Of a DNA stretch of 37,189 bases, positions 26,152 to 33,327 are shown one piece after another. Below the pieces are notes generated by a model, which was not told the DNA's origin, made no database searches, and saw nothing but the letters and a program-made list of their open reading frames with translations. How positions within the stretch are numbered: position 1 is the stretch's first letter; each line of letters opens with the position of its first letter. Source of the stretch: an uncultured Lachnospiraceae bacterium (GTDB taxonomy: Bacteria; Bacillota; Clostridia; Lachnospirales; Lachnospiraceae); assembly GCA_947648875.1 (NCBI GenBank), contig CANSPM010000039.1, forward strand, positions 1 to 37,189. The letters are read 5' to 3'. Made by a program: the position numbers and the translations under genes.

Positions 26152-27224
26152 GCGTACAATTTCTTGATACTCGTTTTCGCAACCCGATTATTCTCGCTTC
26201 CAGTCCTTTGACGGAATCCGCTTATCGTATTCACAGCGGTGAACTTCACGGAGCCGGAGGTGCCATACTGAAAACATGCTGTACCTATGAGAGAAAAGAA
26301 CCCTTTGAATCTAGAAAAGTACTTTTTTCCCCGGATCACAGCCGTTATTACGCCTATTCCTCCTTTGAACGGGAGATTCTCACGGCCCGAGAAGGTCTGG
26401 CGCTGTACCAGGATGCCACATCTCTTTGCTCTATCCCTATCATTCCCAGCGTTACGGCTCCTTCGCTAGAGCCGGAGGACTGGCTGCCGCTTTGCCTGGA
26501 TTTTCAGAATGCAGGCGCGAAATTAATACAATTAGATTTTTTCTATCTGGGGACTTTTTTATCCCGGCTTGACTTTTCGGAACACTTTTCGCATCTGCTG
26601 GAAACTTTGCTGCGCACGCTTACATGCCAGATTATGCCAAAGGTAAATGTGGAACTTCCTGCCAACTATATTTTTCAGCTTATGGAAAAAGCAGGCGTGA
26701 GAGCTGTCTCTCTGCTGGACTCCGTGCGAGTGCCTGTGACAGACGCGGCAAACGACGAAACGCTTCCCTTTTCCTCCACTTCCTGCTTTGGGGCATGGCA
26801 GCTCCCTCTCTCTCTTCACTATGCCTATGCCGCAAAACAGCATCACCTGGAAATATGCGGGGGAGGCGGAATTACAAATTCCGCCTCCGTGAAGCAAATG
26901 CAGTCCTGCGGAGCAGCACTGGTGCAGGTAGCTTCATCGCTGCTTTTACATGGATATGCAAAACTCCGGGAATTATTGGAGCCTCTGCCGGATCAGAATA
27001 GTCCGGTACGCAAACCCCAAAACTACAACTACCAAATCCGAAAGGATCAATGTATACGCTGCCACATTTGTACGGATTCGTTATGGTGTGATGCCATAAA
27101 AATCGGTCAGGACAACGTCCCCCATATTCAGGAAGAACTTTGTGAGGCCTGTGGATGGTGCGCCGGAAGATGCCCTGTAGGTTCAATCGTGAAATGTATG
27201 AATCCTCTTCAGGAGATCTTTTGA
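26148..27224 (+). CDS. Dihydroorotate dehydrogenase-like flavoprotein with 2x[4Fe-4S]
   Basis: This 358-residue protein has an N-terminal FMN-binding TIM barrel of the dihydroorotate/dihydropyrimidine dehydrogenase type (NPIILASSPLTES, later KVNVELPANY and ICGGGGITNSASVKQMQSCG, then ALVQVASSLL). A C-terminal ferredoxin domain carries two clusters: Cys302/305/308/314 and Cys332/335/338/342. The layout resembles PreA-type enzymes, in which the ferredoxin part passes electrons to FMN. Here there is no partner reductase gene. A pyr operon is also absent, so pyrimidine synthesis is unlikely. The start overlaps the previous stop (ATGA). It may supply or take electrons for the two radical SAM enzymes, or reduce a pathway intermediate. 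Confidence 0.85.
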   Translation: MSVQFLDTRFRNPIILASSPLTESAYRIHSGELHGAGGAILKTCCTYERKEPFESRKVLFSPDHSRYYAYSSFEREILTAREGLALYQDATSLCSIPIIPSVTAPSLEPEDWLPLCLDFQNAGAKLIQLDFFYLGTFLSRLDFSEHFSHLLETLLRTLTCQIMPKVNVELPANYIFQLMEKAGVRAVSLLDSVRVPVTDAANDETLPFSSTSCFGAWQLPLSLHYAYAAKQHHLEICGGGGITNSASVKQMQSCGAALVQVASSLLLHGYAKLRELLEPLPDQNSPVRKPQNYNYQIRKDQCIRCHICTDSLWCDAIKIGQDNVPHIQEELCEACGWCAGRCPVGSIVKCMNPLQEIF

Positions 27225-27280
27225 TCCAATGCGTTCCAATGATGTATTAGGTCGGTTTCAGGCATTTTATAGCCATTTGC

Positions 27281-27300
27281 TATCTCTCTACTGAGAGATA
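27281..27300. other. Perfect 8-bp hairpin after the radical SAM operon
   Basis: TATCTCTC pairs with GAGAGATA around TACT. It is 57 bp past the operon's stop codon. No T run follows on either strand, so it may be an RNA 3' end protector or weak terminator. Confidence 0.4.
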
Positions 27301-27358
27301 AAATGTATCGAGATGCCCTTTTGTACACTGAAACAACCGGACTATTCGGGGATATATA

Positions 27359-27387
27359 TTGAAAACCGCAGAAAAATGTTGTATATT
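27359..27387 (+). promoter_or_regulatory. Promoter of the DUF1266 gene
   Basis: TTGAAA (27359-27364), 17-bp spacer, TATATT (27382-27387), 59 bp before the ATG. Confidence 0.75.
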
Positions 27388-27445
27388 TATAACTGAAAAT
27401 ACTGAAGTATGTTTTCCGTGCCACAGCACAGAAAGGGGAAGAAAC

Positions 27446-28066
27446 ATGAATGTACCAGGCGGATCAGACGAACGAAATCTGGAGAATGTAACCGCTCCAC
27501 AGGATGACGTGGAACGATGGGTCATCGCTACATATGCCATGTGGTCTGAGTATTACTCCGAGGGAGACTGGCAGTATATCGCAGGCTCGCCCGTGAAGGA
27601 AGAGAATGCTTCCGATATGCGGCTGATGTTAAGCAGAGACTGGGAGATTGACAACAGGGAAGATCTGCTGGATACGGTAACATTCCTGACTGCCCTTTAT
27701 ATGGATGATGATAATGTTGATCAGGAAGATATTGAGACCGGAGCCTGGGATCTCTGCCGCGCGTGCCAGATTCTGGGAATGGCTTTTGTGGCAGGTATAA
27801 TCGACCGCGAAGAGATGATGGGTTTATCCTTAATGGCGGGAAGTCTGATGCAGTACTATTATCCTTCCTGGTTGCATCTGTACTCCAGCTACATAAACGG
27901 CTATAGGGAGTGGCGTCTGGAGGAGGATGAAGAGGACGAGGAAGCCCTGGAAGATGTGGAAGAACGGGAGCAGATCTGTAGAGAGTTGCTGAGTATGCCC
28001 GACGGCCCCTGCTCGGTACCCTGGGATCTTAAACTGCCCATTGAATTTGAGGAGGAAGAGGAATAA
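27446..28066 (+). CDS. DUF1266 protein
   Basis: This 206-residue acidic protein has the DUF1266 core GAWDLCRACQILGMAFVAGI and IDREEMMGLSLM (about residues 113-145), preceded by VIATYAMWSEYYSEGDWQYI. The C-terminal third is very acidic (runs of Glu/Asp). AAGGGGAAG precedes the ATG at 27446; the frame is open to 27359, inside the promoter. It stands alone with its own promoter and ends at a strong hairpin. DUF1266 proteins occur beside other accessory genes of unknown function. Confidence 0.82.
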   Translation: MNVPGGSDERNLENVTAPQDDVERWVIATYAMWSEYYSEGDWQYIAGSPVKEENASDMRLMLSRDWEIDNREDLLDTVTFLTALYMDDDNVDQEDIETGAWDLCRACQILGMAFVAGIIDREEMMGLSLMAGSLMQYYYPSWLHLYSSYINGYREWRLEEDEEDEEALEDVEEREQICRELLSMPDGPCSVPWDLKLPIEFEEEEE

Positions 28067-28087
28067 CGGATAAATCATTCTGACGGT

Positions 28088-28133
28088 TACGGCGGGGCAA
28101 CTGGGATCCATTTTCTCCATATGCCCCGCCGTA
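28088..28133. terminator. Bidirectional terminator between convergent genes
   Basis: TACGGCGGGGCA (28088-28099) pairs perfectly with TGCCCCGCCGTA (28122-28133), a 12-bp GC-rich stem with a 22-nt loop. On the plus strand TTTCC follows. It lies between DUF1266 (+) and the anti-sigma gene (-). Confidence 0.8.
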
Positions 28134-28139
28134 TTTCCA

Positions 28140-29114
28140 TTATCCCTTTCTTTTTCCGCCTTTACAAATTCCTTGAACAGCCAGTATGATCCCCACAATC
28201 ATACAGACGAGAAGAAACATCCATTTTATATTGCCGTCAACCGTGCCGCTCTTCCAGACAAAGGGCTTAAAGACCGGCAGCGATATCCTGTTACCAATAC
28301 ACAAATTTATATAATAATCCGCAAAGAATGAAAAGACACCAATTCCCATGGTACAAATTCCCGCCTTGAGCAGGCCATGCAGTTTTGTGTACCGGACCAG
28401 AAGAAACAGAAGCCATATAAAGATTAGACTCGGCAGGGAGACCGCCGGCGCGATCCTCCGGAAATCAGCGGATTTTGTGTACAGCCCGATGCTCAACAGC
28501 AGCAGTCCAAACAACAGCGTGGCCAAAGTCATGACTGTCAGACTTTTCTGATTGCCAAGCAGTTTGCTAAACGGTTTGGCATGTACCGCAAAAGGCAGAA
28601 AACATACGGAAAATCCCAGCAAAACCGATGTGGCCGCAATAAAAAACCATTGTCCCTGGGTATAGATGCAGATGACACCCAGGAGTAAAAGCAGACTGGC
28701 GGTGAATGTGCCCAACGTCCAGAGCAGCTTGTTTTGAGGAACCACCAACGGCACCACCAGCAGGGACGCAGCCGTGATCAGGGAGGCCAGGACGATGAAA
28801 AACCAGTCCAGCGCCGCCCCCGTCGCCAGATTGACAATCAGACATACCAATATGGGTATCATAAAAATACCGGCGATAACTGCGCCTATAACCGCAGATT
28901 TTTGTTTAAAAAAACTGGCTTGGCGGCGGATCACCTCTCCTGTCTCCGCTTTCAGGCGCGTTTCCATCTCCATATCGCGCATCTGCCCCAGGAGAACAGA
29001 ACAGCTTTCACACTCCGCAATATGCTCTTCCACAAGTTCCCTGCTCTCGCCGCTACAGATCCGGTCCGCATAGAGGGGGAGTAAATCCTGGATAACATTA
29101 CAATTCAGTTTCAT
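28140..29114 (-). CDS. Anti-sigma factor with zinc finger and eight membrane segments
   Basis: This 324-residue protein begins with a zf-HC2 anti-sigma domain (MKLNCNVIQDLLPLYADRIC, then HIAECESC giving the HX3CX2C motif), which binds and holds ECF sigma factors. From residue about 72 about eight hydrophobic helices follow to the C terminus, ending KGGKRKG. AAAGGA precedes the ATG. The sigma gene lies 137 bp upstream in the same direction, an unusually wide gap for such pairs. Release of the sigma factor would follow a membrane signal; what is sensed is unknown. Confidence 0.9.
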   Translation of the reverse strand: MKLNCNVIQDLLPLYADRICSGESRELVEEHIAECESCSVLLGQMRDMEMETRLKAETGEVIRRQASFFKQKSAVIGAVIAGIFMIPILVCLIVNLATGAALDWFFIVLASLITAASLLVVPLVVPQNKLLWTLGTFTASLLLLLGVICIYTQGQWFFIAATSVLLGFSVCFLPFAVHAKPFSKLLGNQKSLTVMTLATLLFGLLLLSIGLYTKSADFRRIAPAVSLPSLIFIWLLFLLVRYTKLHGLLKAGICTMGIGVFSFFADYYINLCIGNRISLPVFKPFVWKSGTVDGNIKWMFLLVCMIVGIILAVQGICKGGKRKG

Positions 29115-29251
29115 GAATATTTTCCTTTCTCAATTCAGCTTCCCGCATATTTCCTGTGAGCGCGCGCCCGTGCCAAATGCCAGATCCTCCAGGGTATTTT
29201 GACATGCGTCCCCGCTCATTTCAGAAATACACTGTTAATAAAGTTCCACAT

Positions 29252-29734
29252 CTATTTCGTCAGATATTGCAGTTTCAGTTTTGCGCGATGGTATGTAACT
29301 CTCGCCCAGTTTTCGGTTTTTCCACAGATACTGCCTATCTCCCGGAAAGACAATTCTCCGAAAATCCGCAGCTCGAATACTTTTCGGTAAGGCTCCTCCA
29401 ACTCCTGCAACGCCTGGTGAATCCGGCAAGACGCATCCCTGTTTTCCACCTCACTCTCGATATTGATGCCGCTGTCCATCTCTGCGTCAAAGTCCATCTC
29501 CGTACTCTTTGACTGTCGGCGCAGCTCGTCCAGGCAGAGATTTCTGGCAATGGCGCAAAGCCAGGTCACTTCGCTGGATTCCCCACGAAACGTGCTCTCT
29601 GCGGTAAAAGCCTTATAGAACGTCTCCTGCGTGATCTCCTCCGCCATATGCCCTTGTCTGACAACGGTCATAACGTAAGAATAAACTCGCATATAATACG
29701 TTTCATACAGTTTTCCAAACGTTTTCTTCTCCAC
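29252..29734 (-). CDS. ECF RNA polymerase sigma factor
   Basis: This 160-residue protein has sigma region 2 (YETYYMRVYSYVMTVVRQGH, then MAEEITQETFYKAF; ESSEVTWLCAIARNLCLDEL) and region 4 (LEEPYRKVFELRIFGELSFR, then EIGSICGKTENWARVTYHRA). The start is GTG with AGAGGTG 7 nt upstream; an in-frame stop lies just before it. An ECF-type promoter matching SigX/SigM-like consensus lies 36 bp upstream, so it probably drives its own gene. It pairs with the downstream anti-sigma gene. Regulon beyond this locus cannot be seen. Confidence 0.93.
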   Translation of the reverse strand: MEKKTFGKLYETYYMRVYSYVMTVVRQGHMAEEITQETFYKAFTAESTFRGESSEVTWLCAIARNLCLDELRRQSKSTEMDFDAEMDSGINIESEVENRDASCRIHQALQELEEPYRKVFELRIFGELSFREIGSICGKTENWARVTYHRAKLKLQYLTK

Positions 29735-29769
29735 GTATCATCACCTCTTTTCTACCGCTTCATAGATTG

Positions 29770-29795
29770 GACGGACATACCGCAAAAATGTTACA
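29770..29795 (-). promoter_or_regulatory. ECF-type autoregulatory promoter
   Basis: Minus-strand TGTAAC (29790-29795), 16 bp, CGTC (29770-29773). This fits the extracytoplasmic sigma consensus (TGAAAC or TGTAAC, N16-17, CGTC). The sigma gene GTG start is 36 bp downstream. Confidence 0.75.
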
Positions 29796-29852
29796 AAAAA
29801 TTTGATAAGTATTCTTGCTGTTCCCTATGGCACAATAGTCATGTATATGAAT

Positions 29853-29949
29853 ACAATAAACTACGCGCTCTACACGGATTTTTTGTCATGAAAAGAATAC
29901 ACGCTTTGCGTGGATTCCATAATTCCCCGCAGAGCGCGTACTCTATTGT
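29853..29949. repeat. 97-bp structured inverted repeat
   Basis: Arms 29853-29871 and 29931-29949 are 19 bp with 17 paired positions (ACAATA...TACGCGCTCT and its complement). Between them a second stem GAATnCACGC/GCGTGnATTC closes on TTT (about 29895-29917). It begins 2 bp past the stop of the chimeric ABC fragment. It may be a transcription end, a small structured RNA or a miniature mobile element; no target-site duplication is apparent. Confidence 0.45.
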
Positions 29950-29951
29950 TC

Positions 29952-30197
29952 TCATCCATAATATTGCGCCAGGGCATACCAGAGTTCAGAATACCTGCCG
30001 CCCTCCTGACCCAGCAGTTCATCGTGTCTTCCGGTCTGCACCACCTGCCCTGCGTCGAACACCGTTATCTTGTCGCAGAAACGACAGGAGGCCAACCGAT
30101 GGCTGATATAGACAGCCGTCTTATCCCCGGCAATCTCATTGAATTTGCGGAATACTTCGTTTTGATCATCATCACATATTGCAACTCTGTAAATCAA
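29952..30197 (-). pseudogene. Chimeric scar: LytTR regulator start fused to ABC transporter end
   Basis: The frame encodes 81 residues. Residues 1-14 (TTG start, MIYRVAICDDDQNE) are the hallmark opening of LytTR/AgrA-type response regulators. From about residue 15 the sequence is the end of an ABC transporter ATPase: VFRKFNEIAGDKTAVYISHR, with the H-loop His in SHRL, then CDKITVFDAGQVVQTGRHDE and SELWYALAQYY. GAGGT precedes the TTG codon, so the regulator's translation signal is kept. An in-frame deletion between two tandem genes, with short homology around NE, explains this best. The product lacks Walker A/B, a receiver domain and a DNA-binding domain, so is almost certainly non-functional. 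Confidence 0.75.
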
Positions 30198-30259
30198 AAT
30201 CTTTACCTCAAATCATAAGTTTGTGACTGCTGCCTGTGCGAAAATCTGTGATGACGGAC

Positions 30260-30313
30260 AAAAAGCGTTCACTGATACATCTTCTGCGATAGCACGATGT
30301 ACCAATAAACGCT
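30260..30313 (-). terminator. Strong terminator or attenuator upstream of the chimeric gene
   Basis: AGCGTTCACTGATACATC (30264-30281) and GATGTACCAATAAACGCT (30296-30313) form an 18-bp RNA stem on the minus strand, 15 Watson-Crick and 3 G-U pairs. The loop is 14 nt and five T follow. It lies 136 bp past the chemoreceptor-like gene and 62 bp before the chimeric TTG start. Nothing else was recognised between 30314 and 30448. Confidence 0.8.
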
Positions 30314-30448
30314 CTGTGTTCTCTACCCAGCGGCAGGGCACATTCCCCGATCACCAATTCCATGACAGGAGGCTTATATTGCTTCCCGCAATGTCATTCA
30401 TCAAAGAATTGTATCACAGATTCCCCCGGTAAATATCCTGTCACATTC

Positions 30449-31267
30449 TCACAATTTTACATCATTCTCCAGCTCACACGCGATGGAAATTGTCTGATCC
30501 AGTATCGCATTGATGGAACTCAGGTTTTCCATATGGCTCTTTGCCACGTCGTTCGCCTCTTTAATGGAATGCATAATGGCTTCCAGATGTCCCGCGATTG
30601 CGGACAATGTTGTCTTGATCCCGGTCGCGGAACTGCCGCTATCTTTGGCCAGCTTTCCCATCTCCGTGGCCACCACCGAAAATCCTCTTCCCGCCTCTCC
30701 GCTTCGTGCCGCTTCAATCGAAGCATTCAGCGCAAGTATATTGGAGTGAGAAGCATTACTGCTGATCTTGTTTACGACATCAGCGGCCTCGCGGACATCC
30801 TGCTCCACATCGGAAGTCATCTCATTCATTTCTGTCAACATTTTGAAAAGGGTTTCGATGCCGCAGATTACTTCCTTTACGGAACCGTCAATTTCATGAA
30901 TGGATTCCTGAAATCTTGCGGCGATATCCCGGACCTTCTCTTTTCCCTCCACGGAATAAGAGGATATTACACAACCCACTACCTGTCCGCCATCTTTAAT
31001 CGGAACTAAATTTCCCTCAATGGGAAATCCCATAACCTCCTTGGGCAGATAATTATGTTTGGCAATTCCTCTGGCAATAACCTCGTCTAAAATCCCGCTG
31101 GGATCTTCGAACACGGACCCAATCGGCGTCTGTGGAGGCATTCCCTGGGGCAACGAAAAACCTTGCACTACCTTGTCTCTGTCCAGGACGGAAATTATTA
31201 CTTCCCTGTCTTGGAGTTGTCTTATCGTATCAAGATTATCAACTATACACTGCAACTTCTGATTCAT
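30449..31267 (-). CDS. Soluble methyl-accepting chemotaxis-like protein
   Basis: This 272-residue protein has a PAS-like sensory N terminus (residues about 10-110; the segment [20 protein letters not shown], then [15 protein letters not shown] and GCVISSYS) and a C-terminal signalling domain. The conserved hairpin is [36 protein letters not shown] and EMGKLAKDS. It has no membrane segment, so it is cytoplasmic, and the signalling domain is shorter than in full receptors. AAGG precedes ATG 31267; a TTG six codons upstream is possible. It has its own promoter. No che genes are in the window, so it may feed another kinase or a c-di-GMP-type system. Confidence 0.88.
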   Translation of the reverse strand: MNQKLQCIVDNLDTIRQLQDREVIISVLDRDKVVQGFSLPQGMPPQTPIGSVFEDPSGILDEVIARGIAKHNYLPKEVMGFPIEGNLVPIKDGGQVVGCVISSYSVEGKEKVRDIAARFQESIHEIDGSVKEVICGIETLFKMLTEMNEMTSDVEQDVREAADVVNKISSNASHSNILALNASIEAARSGEAGRGFSVVATEMGKLAKDSGSSATGIKTTLSAIAGHLEAIMHSIKEANDVAKSHMENLSSINAILDQTISIACELENDVKL

Positions 31268-31392
31268 ATTATGTATTACCTTCAATCTTTCTCTTTTCCA
31301 CAGGCCCGCGTCTGAAATCTGCTTTTATCATCTCTTTTCTTTTGGGGCTGTGGCACATCATATGATCCAGATTAACTGCTTCGCGCATTTTG

Positions 31393-31421
31393 ATTTTATC
31401 ACAATATAAATTCTATTTCAA
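31393..31421 (-). promoter_or_regulatory. Promoter of the chemoreceptor-like gene
   Basis: Minus-strand TTGAAA (31416-31421), 17-bp spacer, TAAAAT (31393-31398), 126 bp upstream of the ATG. The 31268-31577 gap also holds the divergent promoter below. Confidence 0.7.
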
Positions 31422-31499
31422 TCAGAGATCCGATTATTCCTCTTTTCCTAAACCCTTTTCCTTTTGTGTCAATCTTTTTACCCGGGGACACATATCTCA

Positions 31500-31528
31500 T
31501 TGACTTTTTTTCTCTGATTTATTAGACT
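31500..31528 (+). promoter_or_regulatory. Promoter of the BceRS-like two-component operon
   Basis: TTGACT (31500-31505), 17-bp spacer, TAGACT (31523-31528), about 50 bp before the ATG. The -10 matches 4 of 6. Confidence 0.5.
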
Positions 31529-31577
31529 GAATATACTTTAATACATTCGGGTGGGGTTACATGGGAGGTCAGACATC

Positions 31578-32243
31578 ATGCAACAGGTTATGATTATTGA
31601 AGATGATCCTGCCATTCGGGAGGAATTGAAGCTTCTGCTGAAAAATGAGGGATACCGTCCTCTGCCGGTGGAGGATTTCACAGACATCGCCGGTCAGGCG
31701 GCGCAGTGGGGGCCTGATCTCATACTGCTGGATATCGGACTGCCAGGGAGAGACGGCTTTTCCCTGTGCGCCGGACTGCGCAGGTCCGTTTCTGTGCCCA
31801 TTATCTTTGTCACCAGCCGTGATTCCAGTCTGGATGAGATACAGGCCTTGAGTCTGGGCGGGGACGATTATATCACCAAGCCCTACAATGTGCCCGTGCT
31901 GCTGGCCAGGATCAAAGCCGCCCTGCGCAGGAACGGCAATTCATCGGAAGCGGAAGTTCTGGAAACCAGGGGACTTCGACTGCATCTTACAAGAGGTATG
32001 GTATCTGCGGGAACCAAGTCCGTTTTGTTGACCCGCAATGAACTGCAAATTCTGGCCTGCCTGATGGGTCGCCCGGGAGATATTGTCCCCCGGGCGGAAC
32101 TGATGGAAACACTGTGGGATAATCAGATCTATATCGACGACAATACACTCAGCGTCAATATGACAAGGCTTAGGGGCAAACTGGAGGAACTGGGACTGCC
32201 GGACCTGATCAAAACCCGCAGGGGAATGGGGTATCAACTATGA
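31578..32243 (+). CDS. OmpR-family response regulator, BceR-like
   Basis: This 221-residue protein has a receiver domain with acidic pair Glu8-Asp9-Asp10, phospho-acceptor Asp52 (LLDIGLPG), Thr80 region (IIFVTSRD) and Lys in YITKPY, plus a C-terminal winged helix (LTRNELQILACLM to RRGMGYQL). GGGAGG lies 9 nt before the ATG at 31578. Its stop overlaps the kinase start (ATGA). With a short intramembrane-sensing kinase it is the BceRS class, which usually regulates an adjacent BceAB-type antimicrobial peptide exporter; no such exporter follows here. Confidence 0.92.
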   Translation: MQQVMIIEDDPAIREELKLLLKNEGYRPLPVEDFTDIAGQAAQWGPDLILLDIGLPGRDGFSLCAGLRRSVSVPIIFVTSRDSSLDEIQALSLGGDDYITKPYNVPVLLARIKAALRRNGNSSEAEVLETRGLRLHLTRGMVSAGTKSVLLTRNELQILACLMGRPGDIVPRAELMETLWDNQIYIDDNTLSVNMTRLRGKLEELGLPDLIKTRRGMGYQL

Positions 32244-33238
32244 CAATATCAGCATTTGTATCTGATCGCCTGGGAAGAATCCTGCTACAGGCAATCCTGA
32301 CAGTGGCATCGATGGGTTTTCTGCTTGCCACCGGCACACAGGCCGGAGTGGTAGGAATCCTTATGCTTGTATGGCTGCTGGTTATTCTGTGCGTGCAGTC
32401 CATGGATTACCTAAAAGCACATGGCCGACTGGAAGAACTGGAGACCATCATGGAGCGGCTGGACCGTAAATATCTGTTTCTGGAATGTGTTCCAGCGCCA
32501 CGGACCGCCTATGAGCGCAGCCTGCTGGAGCTGCTCCGCAGGGCGGGCAAGTCCATGATTGAAACCGTATCGGATGCCCAGGCAGCCCAGAGGGAATATC
32601 GGGATTATGTGGAGAGTTGGGTGCATGAAATCAAAACCCCCATTACGGCAGCGGGACTGATCTGCCGAAGCGCCGAGCCCCGTCTGCGCCAAAAACTTTC
32701 CCAGGAACTGGCCCATATTGAGGCCCATGTGGAACGGGCCCTGTTCTATGCCCGGGCGGAAAGCCCTGAGAAAGACTTTATTGTCCGCCAGTCCAGTCTT
32801 TCGGACATAGCCGCCACGGCCATAAGCCGCCATCGAACGCTGCTGATCCAGAGCGGTGTCCGGGTAGAGACAAAGAATCTGGAACATACCGTATATACCG
32901 ATAACAAATGGGCCGTTTTCATTCTGGGACAACTCCTACAGAACGCAGCCCGCTACCGGGGCCGGGAACCGTTGGTCACATTATCCGCAAGGCAGCTGGG
33001 AAAACAGGTACAGCTGCAAGTACAGGACAACGGTATGGGAATACCCGCCCATGAACTGCCGAGAATATTCGACCGGGGATTTACCGGCAGCAATGGTCGC
33101 AGCCGGGGCGGCTCCACGGGAATGGGACTGTACCTGTGCCGTCTGCTTGCGAATTGTCTGGAGATCAATTTGCAGATCACATCCGAAGAGGGTAAAGAAA
33201 CCACCGTCATACTTACCTTTCCCGCCAGAGAAGATTAG
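32240..33238 (+). CDS. Sensor histidine kinase, BceS-like intramembrane sensor
   Basis: This 332-residue protein has two membrane helices (about residues 14-32 and 36-57) with almost no extracellular loop, the hallmark of intramembrane-sensing kinases. The H box is ESWVHEIKTPI with His129. The ATPase domain has the N box (LLQNAARYRG), a DNGMGIPAHELPRIFDRGFT region and GSTGMGLYL. BceS-type kinases sense peptide antibiotics through flux of a partner ABC transporter. None is encoded in the next 4 kb, so a partner would be elsewhere or lost. A terminator follows directly. Confidence 0.92.
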   Translation: MTISAFVSDRLGRILLQAILTVASMGFLLATGTQAGVVGILMLVWLLVILCVQSMDYLKAHGRLEELETIMERLDRKYLFLECVPAPRTAYERSLLELLRRAGKSMIETVSDAQAAQREYRDYVESWVHEIKTPITAAGLICRSAEPRLRQKLSQELAHIEAHVERALFYARAESPEKDFIVRQSSLSDIAATAISRHRTLLIQSGVRVETKNLEHTVYTDNKWAVFILGQLLQNAARYRGREPLVTLSARQLGKQVQLQVQDNGMGIPAHELPRIFDRGFTGSNGRSRGGSTGMGLYLCRLLANCLEINLQITSEEGKETTVILTFPARED

Positions 33239-33246
33239 TGTACTGC

Positions 33247-33276
33247 AAAAACACCCGGCTCACACCGGGCGTTTTT
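33247..33276 (+). terminator. Terminator of the two-component operon
   Basis: CCCGG pairs with CCGGG around CTCACA, extended by a C-G pair, and is flanked by AAAAA and TTTTT. It lies 8 bp past the kinase stop and could also work for the convergent gene. Confidence 0.85.
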
Positions 33277-33327
33277 GTCTTTATATATTTTCAAGGGGGA
33301 ACAACATATTTACCTGATGGTCATAAC

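Noticed and set aside
26148..27224. Calling the flavoprotein pyrD
   Set aside because: The barrel is DHOD-like, but the two-cluster ferredoxin tail and the radical SAM neighbours argue against a pyrimidine-pathway enzyme.
29130..29219. 29-codon frame between sigma and anti-sigma genes
   Set aside because: No ribosome binding site and no recognisable character; kept only as a note on the wide gap.
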